Shown: positions 28,336 to 37,850 of the stretch, piece by piece | How the letters are laid out: every line of letters starts with the position of its first letter | How positions within the stretch are numbered: position 1 is the first letter of the stretch | The notes under the pieces: model-generated | What the model was told of the DNA's origin: nothing | What the model saw: the letters and a program-made list of their open reading frames with translations, nothing else | The model's database searches: none | DNA from: Trinickia mobilis | GTDB lineage: Bacteria; Pseudomonadota; Gammaproteobacteria; Burkholderiales; Burkholderiaceae | Direction: 5' to 3' | Length of the DNA: 64,000 nucleotides | Assembly (NCBI RefSeq): GCF_017315705.1 | Contig: NZ_JAFLRF010000001.1 | Span: 546,498-610,497 of the forward strand | Made by a program: the position numbers and the translations under genes

Positions 28336-29205
28336 ATGTCGCATACCCACTACACCACTCTCATTTCGGCCGCCAATCTCGCAGAACGCATGGCGAACGC
28401 CCCTGGCAGCGTGCTCGTCTTCGATTGCAGCTTCACTCTCGCCGATACCGGCGCGGGCGAGCAAGCCTATGCGGCAGGCCATATTCCCGGCGCGCATTAT
28501 CTGCATCTCGATCGCGACCTGTCGGGCGCGAAGACCGGCACGAACGGGCGGCACCCGCTGCCGGACCGGGCAGCGCTCGTTGCGACTCTTGCCGCGCAAG
28601 GCCTCGATCAGAATCAGCAAATCGTCGCGTACGACGCGCAAGGCGGCGTGTACGCGGCGCGCCTTTGGTGGTTGTTGCGCTGGCTAGGCCACGACTCGGC
28701 AGCGGTGCTCGACGGCGGCTTGCTGGCATGGCAGGCCGCCGGGTTCGCGCTCGACACGCAGGTGCCCGCCAAGGCGGCAGGCAATTTCAAGGCGGCCGCC
28801 CCGCTCGTCGCGACAGTCGATGCTCAGGCGGTACTGCGCAACTTGTCGACGCACGATCGCGTCGTGATCGACGCGCGTTCACCGGATCGCTACCGCGGCG
28901 AGAACGAGACGATCGACCCGGTCGGCGGCCACATTCCCGGCGCCCTGAACCGCTACTACATGGACAACCTCACGGCAGACGGCCGCTTCAAGTCCGCTCA
29001 CTCGCTGCGCGAAGACTTCAGCGCCGTGCTGAGCGGGAAGTTGCCCGAGCAGGCGATGCTGCAGTGCGGATCGGGCGTCACGGCGTGCCAGAACGCGCTT
29101 GCGATGGAGATCGCCGGATTGCACGGCGCCGCGCTGTACCCGGGATCGTGGAGCGAATGGTGCGCGGACCCGTCGCGTCCTGTTGCGACGGGCGCGAATC
29201 CGTAA
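28336..29205 (+). CDS. sseA: 3-mercaptopyruvate-type sulfurtransferase (tandem rhodanese)
   Basis: A 289-residue two-domain rhodanese. The first, inactive domain runs to about residue 150 (DCSFTLADTGAG, GAHYLHLDRDLSG). The second carries the active-site loop CGSGVTA at about residue 238. The CGSGVT loop is that of mercaptopyruvate sulfurtransferases rather than thiosulfate sulfurtransferases (CRKGVT). The ATG at 28336 follows AGGAG. An upstream in-frame ATG at 28252 sits in the previous gene's terminator and is rejected. It transfers sulfur from mercaptopyruvate to thiols or cyanide in the cytoplasm. Confidence 0.9.
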   Translation: MSHTHYTTLISAANLAERMANAPGSVLVFDCSFTLADTGAGEQAYAAGHIPGAHYLHLDRDLSGAKTGTNGRHPLPDRAALVATLAAQGLDQNQQIVAYDAQGGVYAARLWWLLRWLGHDSAAVLDGGLLAWQAAGFALDTQVPAKAAGNFKAAAPLVATVDAQAVLRNLSTHDRVVIDARSPDRYRGENETIDPVGGHIPGALNRYYMDNLTADGRFKSAHSLREDFSAVLSGKLPEQAMLQCGSGVTACQNALAMEIAGLHGAALYPGSWSEWCADPSRPVATGANP

Positions 29206-29264
29206 GCAACGAATGCGCGTTCGTGCCGGCACGCGCCCGCGGCGCCTGCCGGCACGACTTCGCG

Positions 29265-30137
29265 CTAGGCGACCCCGTGCTCTTTAAGCCACGCCAGGGC
29301 TCGGCGCCAACTATCTTCGGCATCGGCCTTGCGGTAGCTCGGCCGATAGTCCGCGAAGAACGCGTGCCCCGCGTCGCCATAGACGACGAACTGCGAGCCG
29401 CGCGCGACCATCGGCCCTTGCGCGATCAGCGCCTTCATCTGCTCGAGCGTGTCCTGCGGGATGCTCGCGTCCTGCGCGCCATAGAGACCGAGCACCGGCG
29501 CACGCAGGTCCGCCACGCGATCGATCGGGTTGACCGGGGTCATCGCGCCGTGCGCGCCACCTACGCGCCCGTACCATGCGACCACCGCCTTCAAGCGCGG
29601 GTTGTGCTCGGCGAAGAGCCACGCTTCGCGCCCACCCCAGCAGTAACCGACCGAGCCCAGCCGCTGCAAGTCGCCGCCATGTTCGCCGGCCCATTGAACC
29701 GCCGCGTCGAGATCGGCCATCACCGTTGCGTCGGACACTTTGCTGAGCAGTTTCTCGTCGAGCTGCTGGATCGTCGGATACGCGGACGGGTCGCCTTCGC
29801 GCGAATAGAGGTTTGGTGCGATCGCGAGATACCCGAGCTTCGCGAAGCGCCGGCAAATGTCGGCGATATGCTCGTGCACGCCGAAAATCTCGTGGATCAC
29901 GATGATCACCGGCAGATGCGTCTTGCCTGCCGGCTGCGCCCGGTATGCAGGAACCCGATCGCCGCCCGAATTGAAGCCGATCTCGCCTGCTTCGAGCCCA
30001 ACGCTATCGGTATGGATGGTCTGCGCGGAGACCGGCAGCACGCACGCTGCAAAGCCGCTGCCGAGCGCGGCTTTCAAAAACGTGCGGCGGTCAAACGGGA
30101 CGTGCGGGATCAGACTGTCGACTTCGGGCTTCAGCAT
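29265..30137 (-). CDS. Dienelactone hydrolase family protein with Tat signal
   Basis: A 290-residue alpha/beta hydrolase. The N-terminus has a twin-arginine signal (DRRTFLKAALGSGFAACVLP), pointing to export to the periplasm. The hydrolase core has the family's IHEIFG glutamate motif, the nucleophile Cys in GYCWGG, and the catalytic His in DAGHAFF near the C-terminus. Cysteine as nucleophile is characteristic of dienelactone hydrolases. The start ATG at 30137 has AAGGAG upstream. It stands alone, with no chlorocatechol genes near, so the natural substrate is unknown. Confidence 0.88.
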   Translation of the reverse strand: MLKPEVDSLIPHVPFDRRTFLKAALGSGFAACVLPVSAQTIHTDSVGLEAGEIGFNSGGDRVPAYRAQPAGKTHLPVIIVIHEIFGVHEHIADICRRFAKLGYLAIAPNLYSREGDPSAYPTIQQLDEKLLSKVSDATVMADLDAAVQWAGEHGGDLQRLGSVGYCWGGREAWLFAEHNPRLKAVVAWYGRVGGAHGAMTPVNPIDRVADLRAPVLGLYGAQDASIPQDTLEQMKALIAQGPMVARGSQFVVYGDAGHAFFADYRPSYRKADAEDSWRRALAWLKEHGVA

Positions 30138-30349
30138 GCGGCGCTCCTTGTTTTGGCCGCTGCCTGAGTGCAACGGCGGGATTCGACCGAAAACGGCGCG
30201 GGCCGCACGATGACGGCCCCCGCTTCGACGCGTAGGCGATTCCGCGTCCGATCGATTCTAGCGACGCATGGCTTCATCCAGCTTGCAGCCCGCATCCCTT
30301 TGCAACAGCGGGGTTCGGGCTGCAGCCTTGCCCTCCTTTCAGTCTTCGG

Positions 30350-31696
30350 TCAGTGCAGCTTCACGCGCGGCAGTGTCGTACGCCGCAGCCAATGCGCGAA
30401 CGTGTCGAGCATCATCCGCGGATAGCCGTGCAGCGCCGCGATATGCAGCCGGTACAGCGACATGTACATGAAGCGCGCAAAGAGACCCTCGATCAGCATG
30501 CTTCCGCCGATCAGCCCGCCCATCAGATTGCCGACCGCGCTGAAATGTCCAAGCGACACGAGCGAGCCGAAGTCGCGATACGTGAATTCCGCGAGCGGCC
30601 GGCCGTCCATCCGGTTCACGAGCGACTTCAACAGGAAGCTCGCCTGCTGATGGGCAGCCTGCGCGCGCGGCGGCACGTTGCGCTCGCTGCCGGGCCATTG
30701 GCAGGCGGCGCAATCGCCGAGCGCGAAGATGTTGTCGTCGTTTTCGCTCTGCAGGGTGCGGCGCACTTGCAATTGTCCCAGGCGATTCACCGGCAGCCCG
30801 TCGAGCTTCGCAAGGATCGCCGGCGCCTTGATGCCCGCGGCCCAGACCGTCAGATCGGCGCGCACCGTCTTGCCGCTCGCGGTGCGCACGAGGCCGGGCG
30901 CGACTTCGGCCACCGTTTCGCCGATCATGAGCTTCACGCCGAGCTTGGTCAGCAACTCGGCGGTTGCGCCCGACACGCGCTCGGTCAGCGCCGGAAGAAT
31001 GCGCGGCCCCGCCTCGATCAGCACGATCCCGACGTCGTGCCGCGGATCAAGCTTGTGAAGCCCATACGCCGACAGCACCTGCGCGGTATTGCGCAATTCC
31101 GCAGACAATTCGACGCCTGTCGCCCCGCCGCCGACGATCGCCACCTGAATGCGCGCCTCGTTATCGGGCGACATGCCGTCGCCGCACTCGACGCGCGCGT
31201 ACTCCTGATGCTCGGCGCGCATGCACGCCGCGATCAGGCGCTTGCGGAAGCGCTCGGCCTGCTGGACCGTATCGAGCGCGATCGAATGTTCCGGCGCGCC
31301 CTGCACGCCGAAGAAATGCGTCGTACTGCCGATCGCGATCACGAGCGTGTCGTATTCGAGTTCGCGCTCCGGCAGCAATTCGGCGCCGTCATCGTCGAGG
31401 ACCGGCGCGAGCATGATCTTTTTGCCCTTGCGATCGAGCCCCGCCAGTTCGCCCTGCTGAAACTCGAAGCCATGCCAGCGCGCCTGCGCTGCGTATTCGA
31501 GTTCCTGCGTGAAGGGGTCCATGCTGCCGGCCGCGACCTCGTGCAGCAAGGGCTTCCAGATATGCGTCGGATTGCGGTCGACGAGCGTCACCAGTGCGCG
31601 CGCCGCGCCATTCTTCTTCTTGCCGTAGCGATCGCCGAGACGCGTCGCCAACTCAAGTCCCCCTGCGCCTCCCCCAACGACGATGAAACGATGCAT
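30350..31696 (-). CDS. Type II NADH dehydrogenase-like flavoprotein
   Basis: A 448-residue NAD(P)/FAD oxidoreductase of the NDH-2 family. It begins MHRFIVVGGGAGGLELATRLG (FAD fold), has VAIVGGGATGVELSAEL (NADH fold) at about residue 175, and a C-terminal amphipathic region (ALHGYPRMMLDTFAHWLRRTT) consistent with peripheral membrane binding. It would pass electrons from NADH to quinone without pumping protons. The ATG at 31696 has GGAG at ideal spacing; a GTG two codons upstream is in frame. Confidence 0.88.
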   Translation of the reverse strand: MHRFIVVGGGAGGLELATRLGDRYGKKKNGAARALVTLVDRNPTHIWKPLLHEVAAGSMDPFTQELEYAAQARWHGFEFQQGELAGLDRKGKKIMLAPVLDDDGAELLPERELEYDTLVIAIGSTTHFFGVQGAPEHSIALDTVQQAERFRKRLIAACMRAEHQEYARVECGDGMSPDNEARIQVAIVGGGATGVELSAELRNTAQVLSAYGLHKLDPRHDVGIVLIEAGPRILPALTERVSGATAELLTKLGVKLMIGETVAEVAPGLVRTASGKTVRADLTVWAAGIKAPAILAKLDGLPVNRLGQLQVRRTLQSENDDNIFALGDCAACQWPGSERNVPPRAQAAHQQASFLLKSLVNRMDGRPLAEFTYRDFGSLVSLGHFSAVGNLMGGLIGGSMLIEGLFARFMYMSLYRLHIAALHGYPRMMLDTFAHWLRRTTLPRVKLH

Positions 31697-31862
31697 TGAC
31701 ACTCTCCGTAGTTGCCGTTCGGTTGTGCGAATTTTCCGGGCCGAAAAAACGTACGGTCCGGGTAGGCCATTGTCAGGGCGGGATCGTTTTCAGGACAAGC
31801 CGCCGCGCCGCATGTGTGTCATGCGCGCGACGCTATAGACGGTTTAGCCGTTCATCCTGCGA

Positions 31863-31890
31863 CGCGCCTTGAAGATGTCTTCAAGGCGCG
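31863..31890 (-). terminator. 13-bp stem-loop after polA
   Basis: CGCGCCTTGAAGA and TCTTCAAGGCGCG form a perfect inverted repeat with a 2-base centre, 24 bp past the polA stop on the minus strand. There is no T-run, so termination is not certain. It may be a stabilising stem. Confidence 0.55.
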
Positions 31891-31913
31891 CTCAACCGAC
31901 GCCTAGTTGATGC

Positions 31914-34691
31914 TCAGTGCGCTTCTTCCCAGTTCGCGCCGGCGCCAACCTCGGCGACGAGCGGCACTTTCAGCGCGGCGACGCCGCACATCAGCTCGGG
32001 CAGCCGCTTGCGAACGAGCGGCAGTTCCTCTTCGGGCACTTCGAGGATCAGTTCGTCGTGGACCTGCATGATCATGCGCGTGGCGGCCTTCTGCTCGTCG
32101 AGCCAATTCTGCACCGCGATCATCGACAGCTTGATGAGGTCGGCCGCGGTGCCCTGCATCGGCGCGTTGATTGCCGCGCGCTCGGCCGCCTGACGGCGCG
32201 GACCGTTGCCCCCGTTGATCTCGGGCAGCCAGAGGCGCCGTCCGAACGCGGTTTCGACATAGCCCTTCTCTTTCGCGCTCGCGCGCGTATCGTCCATATA
32301 GCGCGCGACGCCCGGATAGCGAGCGAAGTAGCGGTCGATATAGAGCTTCGCGGCATCGCGCGTGATGCCGAGGTTCGACGCGAGTCCGAACGAACTCATC
32401 CCATAGATCAAGCCGAAGTTGATGACCTTCGCGATGCGTCGCTGGTCGCTCGTGACTTCGAGCGGCGTCACGCCGAAGACTTCGGAGGCCGTTGCACGGT
32501 GGATGTCCTCGCCGTTCGCGAAGGCGCGCAACAGCGACTCGTCGCCCGAGATGTGCGCCATGATGCGCAGCTCGATCTGCGAGTAGTCCGCCGACACGAG
32601 CTTGCTGCCGGGCGGCGCGATGAACGCCTCGCGGATGCGGCGGCCTTCGGCCGTGCGCACCGGGATGTTCTGCAGGTTCGGATCGTTCGAGGCGAGCCGC
32701 CCCGTGACCGCGACGGCCTGCGCGTAGTTCGTATGGACGCGCCCGGTCCGCGCGTTGACCATGCGCGGCAGCTTGTCGGTATACGTGGACTTGAGCTTCG
32801 ACAAGCCGCGGTGTTCGAGCAAGAGCTTCGGCAGCGGGTAATCTTCGGCGAGCTTTTGCAGCACTTCTTCGTCGGTCGACGGCGCGCCGCTCGGTGTCTT
32901 CTTCACGACCGGCAGTTGCAGGCGCTCGAAGAAGATCTGCCCGATCTGCTTGGGCGACCCCATGTTGAACTCGCCGCCGGCCAGCGCATAAGCCTCGCCT
33001 TCGAGCTCGACGAGCCGGATCGCGATCTCGCTGCTTTGCCGGCGCAGGCGTTCAGTGTCGATCAGCACGCCGTTGCGCTCCATGCGACGCAGGACGCGCG
33101 AAGTCGGAATCTCGATCTCGCGATAGACGCGCAGCAAGCCCGGTTCAGGCTCGATCTGCGGATAGAGCGCTTGATGGAGCTGCAACGTAACGTCGGCATC
33201 TTCGGCAGCGTACTCGGCCGCCTTCTCGAGCGGCACTTCGTCGAAGCCGATCTGCTGCGCGCCCTTGCCTGCCACGTCTTCGTAGGTGATCGTCTTCACG
33301 CCGAGATGGCGCAGCGCAAGGCTGTCCATGTCGTGCGAGCGGTGCGATTCGAGCACGTACGATTGCAAGAGCGTGTCGTGCTCCACGCCGTTCAACTCGA
33401 TGGCGTAGTTCGCGAGCACCTGCTCGTCGTACTTCAAATGCTGGCCGACCTTTTTCTTGTCCGCGCTTTCGAGCCACGGCTTGAGCTTGGCGAGCACCTC
33501 GTCGCGCGGCAACTGCGCCGGCGCATCGGGGCCGCGGTGCGCGAGCGGCACATAGGCCGCGTGCCCAGGCTCCACCGAAAGCGACAAGCCGACGATCTGC
33601 GCGACCATCGGATCGAGCGCGGTCGTTTCGGTATCGAACGAGGTCAGCGCGGCCGCGTCGATCTTCGCGAGCCACGCGTCGAACTGCTCCCACGTTTGCA
33701 CGGTGTCGTAGTGGCGCGGGGCCTCGAGCGTCAGAGCAGGTTGAGCCGCGGCCGCTTGCGCCGCGTCTTGTGAACCGTTCGCCCCTTCGCTCGCCTGACC
33801 CTGAACCTGCGCCGTCTCGACTTCGCGCAGCCAAGTTTTGAAGCCGTGGTGCATGAAGACGTCGCGCAACTCTTCAAGCGCTTCGGGACGCGTGGCGAGC
33901 GTCGTTTCGATCGACTCGACGTGCCCGTTCAAATCGCACGCACGCTCGACCGTGACGAGCTTTCGTGCCATCGGCAGAAAATCGAGCGCACGGCGCAGAT
34001 TGTCGCCTACCGCACCTTTGATTTCGTCCACATGTGCGACGATGCCGTCGAGCGTCTCGTATTGCGTGAGCCATTTGACGGCGGTTTTCGGGCCGCACTT
34101 GTCGACGCCCGGCACGTTGTCGACCGTATCGCCGATCAGCGAGAGGTAGTCGACGATGCGCTCGGGCGGCACGCCGAACTTCGCAATGACCGCGTCGCGA
34201 TCGAGCGTCTCGTTCGTCATCGTATTGATGAGGGTGACATGATCGCTAACCAGCTGCGCCAGGTCCTTGTCGCCGGTGGAGACGATCACGTTCATGCTGT
34301 GCGCCTCGGCCTGCGTGGCAAGCGTGCCGATCACATCGTCGGCCTCGACCCCCTCGACCATCAAGAGCGGCCAGCCCAGCGCGCGCACCGCGACGTGGAT
34401 CGGTTCGATCTGCCGCGCGAGGTCTTCGGGCATCGACGGACGATTCGCCTTGTACTCGGGATACCAGTCGTCACGAAACGTCTTGCCCTTGGCATCGAAC
34501 ACGCACGCGCTATACTCTGCCGTGACTTCCTTGCGCATGCGCCGCAGCATGTTGATGATTCCATACAGCGCACCCGTCGGTCCGCCTTCCGGACCGCGCA
34601 AATCAGGCATCGCATGGTAGGCCCGGTACAGATAGCTCGAACCGTCGACCAACAGCAGGGTCTTACCTTTCAGGTTTCGTTCTTCAGGCAT
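31914..34691 (-). CDS. polA: DNA polymerase I
   Basis: A 925-residue three-domain repair polymerase. The 5' nuclease domain starts LLLVDGSSYLYRAYHAMPDL. The 3'-5' proofreading domain keeps its metal ligands (FDTETT, and YAAEDAD near residue 500). The polymerase domain has motif A SADYSQIELRIMAH, motif B RRIAKVINFGLIYGMS and motif C MQVHDELILE. All catalytic acids are present, so proofreading is intact. The ATG at 34691 starts the family consensus. It is one base away from the divergent ATG of the LOG-family gene. Confidence 0.97.
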   Translation of the reverse strand: MPEERNLKGKTLLLVDGSSYLYRAYHAMPDLRGPEGGPTGALYGIINMLRRMRKEVTAEYSACVFDAKGKTFRDDWYPEYKANRPSMPEDLARQIEPIHVAVRALGWPLLMVEGVEADDVIGTLATQAEAHSMNVIVSTGDKDLAQLVSDHVTLINTMTNETLDRDAVIAKFGVPPERIVDYLSLIGDTVDNVPGVDKCGPKTAVKWLTQYETLDGIVAHVDEIKGAVGDNLRRALDFLPMARKLVTVERACDLNGHVESIETTLATRPEALEELRDVFMHHGFKTWLREVETAQVQGQASEGANGSQDAAQAAAAQPALTLEAPRHYDTVQTWEQFDAWLAKIDAAALTSFDTETTALDPMVAQIVGLSLSVEPGHAAYVPLAHRGPDAPAQLPRDEVLAKLKPWLESADKKKVGQHLKYDEQVLANYAIELNGVEHDTLLQSYVLESHRSHDMDSLALRHLGVKTITYEDVAGKGAQQIGFDEVPLEKAAEYAAEDADVTLQLHQALYPQIEPEPGLLRVYREIEIPTSRVLRRMERNGVLIDTERLRRQSSEIAIRLVELEGEAYALAGGEFNMGSPKQIGQIFFERLQLPVVKKTPSGAPSTDEEVLQKLAEDYPLPKLLLEHRGLSKLKSTYTDKLPRMVNARTGRVHTNYAQAVAVTGRLASNDPNLQNIPVRTAEGRRIREAFIAPPGSKLVSADYSQIELRIMAHISGDESLLRAFANGEDIHRATASEVFGVTPLEVTSDQRRIAKVINFGLIYGMSSFGLASNLGITRDAAKLYIDRYFARYPGVARYMDDTRASAKEKGYVETAFGRRLWLPEINGGNGPRRQAAERAAINAPMQGTAADLIKLSMIAVQNWLDEQKAATRMIMQVHDELILEVPEEELPLVRKRLPELMCGVAALKVPLVAEVGAGANWEEAH

Positions 34692-34692
34692 T

Positions 34693-35436
34693 ATGAACAA
34701 GAGAAAATTGATACCGAGTCTGCGTTCGCTCGCAGATCAAGAGCGCGCGACGGCCAAGAAGGCCCGCGCATCGTGGCAGATGTTCACGATTATGGCAGAG
34801 TTTATCGAGGCGACCGAGTACCTCTCGGAGATCCGCCCGGCCGTCAGCATCTATGGTTCGGCGCGTCTGAAACCGACCTCGCCGTACTACAAGCTCGCCA
34901 CCGTCATCGCACGAAAACTTTCGGACGCGGGCTTCGCCGTGATCTCCGGCGGCGGCCCCGGCATCATGGAAGCGGCCAACAAGGGCGCACATGCGGGCAA
35001 GGCGCCGTCGGTCGGCTTGAACATCGAACTGCCGCACGAGCAATCGGGCAATCAATGGCAGGACATCTCGCTGCGCTTTAGGCACTTCTTCACGCGCAAG
35101 GTCACGTTCGTGAAGAACTCGGACGCGGTGATCGTGATGCCGGGCGGCTTCGGCACGCTCGACGAGCTCGCCGAAGTGCTGACGCTGATCCAGACGAAGA
35201 AGTCGCGCCACGTGCCGATCATTCTCGTCGGCGCGGAGTTCTGGAAGGGTCTGCTGAGCTGGTTCGAATCGGCGCTCGTGCCGATGGGCCTCATCAATCC
35301 CGACGACATGAAACTCATGCAGGTGATCGACGATCCCGATCAGGTGCTCGAAGCGGTGCTCGCGTTTTATGAAGACCGCGAGGAAGTCGAGCCGCACGCG
35401 GCGAAGTCGGACGAGGACCGGATGTTCTATTTGTAA
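34693..35436 (+). CDS. LOG-family (TIGR00730) nucleoside-5'-monophosphate phosphoribohydrolase-like protein
   Basis: A 247-residue Rossmann-like protein with the LOG/lysine-decarboxylase-like signature PGGFGTLDELAE (about residues 150-161) and upstream SGGGPGIMEAANKGA. Family members hydrolyse AMP or cytokinin monophosphates to base and ribose 5-phosphate. The ATG at 34693 is divergent from polA with a single base between start codons, and CAGG lies 4 bp upstream. It runs convergent with an AMP nucleosidase gene 43 bp away, so two AMP-cleaving enzymes lie side by side. Confidence 0.9.
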   Translation: MNKRKLIPSLRSLADQERATAKKARASWQMFTIMAEFIEATEYLSEIRPAVSIYGSARLKPTSPYYKLATVIARKLSDAGFAVISGGGPGIMEAANKGAHAGKAPSVGLNIELPHEQSGNQWQDISLRFRHFFTRKVTFVKNSDAVIVMPGGFGTLDELAEVLTLIQTKKSRHVPIILVGAEFWKGLLSWFESALVPMGLINPDDMKLMQVIDDPDQVLEAVLAFYEDREEVEPHAAKSDEDRMFYL

Positions 35437-35445
35437 TAGGCGGTA

Positions 35446-35463
35446 TGCGGCGAGCGCGCCGCA
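35446..35463. terminator. Stem-loop between two convergent genes
   Basis: TGCGGCG-AGCG-CGCCGCA, extended by AGGCG/CGCCT outside, in the 42-bp gap between the stops of the LOG gene and amn. Its symmetry would allow it to act on both transcripts, but T-runs are missing. Confidence 0.5.
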
Positions 35464-35478
35464 CGCCTTACCCTGCCC

Positions 35479-37017
35479 TTACTGAAACGCGACTTCCGCG
35501 AAGCTGCGCAGCTTGCGGCTGTGCAGGCGGTCGAGTCCGTTCATCCGCAGCAACTCCATCGCCTTGACGCCGATCTGCAAGTGCTGGTCGACTTGCGCGC
35601 GATAGAACTGATCGGCCATGCCGGGCAGCTTCAGCTCGCCGTGCAGCGGCTTGTCGGACACGCATAGCAGCGTGCCGTACGGCACGCGGAAGCGAAAACC
35701 GTTCGCGGCGATCGTCGCGCTTTCCATGTCGAGCGCAATCGCGCGGCTTTGCGACAGACGCTGCACCGGCTCGCGATGATCGCGCAATTCCCAGTTGCGG
35801 TTGTCGACACTCGCCACCGTTCCCGTGCGCATCACGCGCTTCAACTCCGCGCCTTCGAGCAGCGTGACCTGCGCGACCGCGCGCTCGAGCGCCACCTGCA
35901 CTTCGGCGAGCGCCGGAATCGGCACCCATAGCGGCAAGTCCGCGTCGAGCACGTGATCCTCGCGCACATAGCCGTGCGCCAGCACGTAGTCGCCGAGCCG
36001 CTGCGTATTGCGCAGCCCCGCGCAATGACCGAGCATCACCCACGCATGCGGACGCAGCACGGCGATGTGATCGGTGATCGTCTTCGCGTTCGACGGCCCC
36101 ACGCCGATGTTGACCATCGTGATACCGCTGCCGTCCGCGCGTTTCAAGTGATACGCGGGCATCTGCGGCAGGCGTGCGGGCACGGTGCCCGTGCCTTCTT
36201 CCGGCTGCTCGTCGAGATTGGTGTTGTACGTGATCACGTCGCCCGGTTCGACGAACGACGTGTATTCGCTGCGATACGCGCGCAGCTCGTCATCGTCGGC
36301 ATGGGACATCAGCTCGCGGCCGAGCTTCACGAACTCGTCGATGTAGAACTGATAGTTCGTGTAGAGCACGTAGTTCTGGAAGTGCGTCGGCGATGTCGCC
36401 GTATAGTGCTTGAGCCGATGCAGCGAGAAATCGACCCGCGGCGCCGTGAAGAGCGCGAGCGGATGCGGCTCGCCGGAACCCGGCTCGTACGTGCCGTTCA
36501 CGATTCGGTCATCGAGCTGCGCGAGGTCCGGCGTATCGAACACGTCGCGCATCATCGTGAGTCTCTCGCGGCCGAGGTCGCCCTCGAGGTGAATGCCTTC
36601 CGCAAACGCGAAGTGAATCGGAATCGGCTTGTCCGACACGCCGACTTCGATCAGCACATGATGGTTCTTCGCGAGCAGCCGCAACTGCTCGCGATAGTAG
36701 TTGCCGAACAGGTCCGGGCGCGTGACCGTCGTCTCGAAGACTCCCGGGCCGGCAACGAAGCCGTACGAGCGGCGCGAGTCGACATTCGTGTTGACCTCGG
36801 TGCGAATGCGCACGAACGGATAGCACGCGCGCACGTGGCGATCGAACGCTTCGTTGCGCCGATAGCGAGCGAACGCATCGCGCAGAAAAGACGTGTTCGA
36901 TTCGTAGATGGCGGACAGGCGCGCGACGGCGTCCGCGGGATCAGTAAAGGCTTCAGTGGGAAAGTCGGCGGGCAGCCCGGCCCGCCCGTCGTGCGTCAGA
37001 TCGTTCTTCATCTTCAT
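35479..37017 (-). CDS. amn: AMP nucleosidase
   Basis: A 512-residue enzyme that splits AMP into adenine and ribose 5-phosphate. The N-terminal domain (from about residue 10 to 190) is specific to AMP nucleosidases, followed by a nucleoside phosphorylase-type catalytic domain with TMVNIGVGPSNAKTITDHIAVLRP and the C-terminal ALDMESATIAANGFRFRVPYG (Glu and Met of the purine/ribose site). The length matches E. coli Amn (484) plus a short N-terminal extension. Start ATG at 37017 with AGAGAGG upstream. Confidence 0.94.
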   Translation of the reverse strand: MKMKNDLTHDGRAGLPADFPTEAFTDPADAVARLSAIYESNTSFLRDAFARYRRNEAFDRHVRACYPFVRIRTEVNTNVDSRRSYGFVAGPGVFETTVTRPDLFGNYYREQLRLLAKNHHVLIEVGVSDKPIPIHFAFAEGIHLEGDLGRERLTMMRDVFDTPDLAQLDDRIVNGTYEPGSGEPHPLALFTAPRVDFSLHRLKHYTATSPTHFQNYVLYTNYQFYIDEFVKLGRELMSHADDDELRAYRSEYTSFVEPGDVITYNTNLDEQPEEGTGTVPARLPQMPAYHLKRADGSGITMVNIGVGPSNAKTITDHIAVLRPHAWVMLGHCAGLRNTQRLGDYVLAHGYVREDHVLDADLPLWVPIPALAEVQVALERAVAQVTLLEGAELKRVMRTGTVASVDNRNWELRDHREPVQRLSQSRAIALDMESATIAANGFRFRVPYGTLLCVSDKPLHGELKLPGMADQFYRAQVDQHLQIGVKAMELLRMNGLDRLHSRKLRSFAEVAFQ

Positions 37018-37210
37018 TCGCCTCTCTTAATGAGACGACATTACCACGGAACCGTCACGCGCTGACGACGCGCCGTGCGCTGGCACACCCGCGCTGCGCA
37101 AGGCGCGCGCGCGTGCAGAGGACCGCTCAAGAGCGCAAAATAACTGGATGGTCCACGCCGGGGACGGATACGTATTTGCTAGAATTCGCACACTCTCTTG
37201 GAGAATCACC

Positions 37211-37606
37211 ATGAAGCCGTACCTTCCTGTCGCCGTAGCTGCGATGCTCGCCTTCGGCGGGGTCGCCGTGGCGGCTCAGCCTGCCGACGACGCGCAAGCC
37301 CACGCCCGCGCACACGCCGCCAACGAAGCGGCTGGCTTGCCCGATCTGGACGCCATCAATCGCCCGCCGGCGGAAGTCTCGTCGAAAGTCGATATCAACG
37401 TGCCCCGCACACCAAGCTTCTACGAGAAGAGCCCGAACGGCACCGAAATCACCGAATACCGCGATAAAGGCAAGCCGGTCGAAATCGACGTGCATTCGAA
37501 CTTCGGCACGCACTATCAAATGAGCGCACCGGCCGATACGTCGCCGCAAGTGCGCGACAACGGGCAGCCCAGCACGCGCCTGCCGTCGGTCAACTTGCGC
37601 TATTAA
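37211..37606 (+). CDS. DUF2782 family secreted protein
   Basis: A 131-residue protein with an N-terminal Sec signal (MKPYLPVAVAAMLAFGGVAVAAQ) and a C-terminal DUF2782-like beta segment (EITEYRDKGKPVEIDVHSNFGTHYQM). DUF2782 genes regularly lie near polA and thrB in beta- and gamma-proteobacteria, as here. The ATG at 37211 follows GGAG. The function is unknown, and the protein is probably periplasmic. Confidence 0.85.
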   Translation: MKPYLPVAVAAMLAFGGVAVAAQPADDAQAHARAHAANEAAGLPDLDAINRPPAEVSSKVDINVPRTPSFYEKSPNGTEITEYRDKGKPVEIDVHSNFGTHYQMSAPADTSPQVRDNGQPSTRLPSVNLRY

Positions 37607-37616
37607 GGCAAGACGT

Positions 37617-37640
37617 GTGCCGCCGCGCCGCGGGCGGCAC
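37617..37640 (+). terminator. Stem-loop after the DUF2782 gene
   Basis: GTGCCGCC, an 8-base loop and GGCGGCAC start 10 bp after the stop codon. There is no T-run. Weak terminator or 3'-end stabiliser. Confidence 0.4.
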
Positions 37641-37850
37641 CGCGGCTGACTCCGACCCGAGCCAGCCAGGCCGACGCAGACACAGCGCAGCAACGTTTCA
37701 AGGAAGCCGCGCCACATGGCGCGCGATCCGCAATACCCGAGCAATGGCAGCACACGGCGTGGCGCCTGACCGCCCGTCAGCAAGCCAGCAGCACATTCCC
37801 GCACCGGCCGCAAGCGCCGGTCCGACCAACCTGACTCCGAAGTTTCCTGC

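Noticed and set aside
31863..31890. A strong intrinsic terminator for polA
   Set aside because: The stem is perfect but lacks a T-run on the polA strand, so only a weak call is made.
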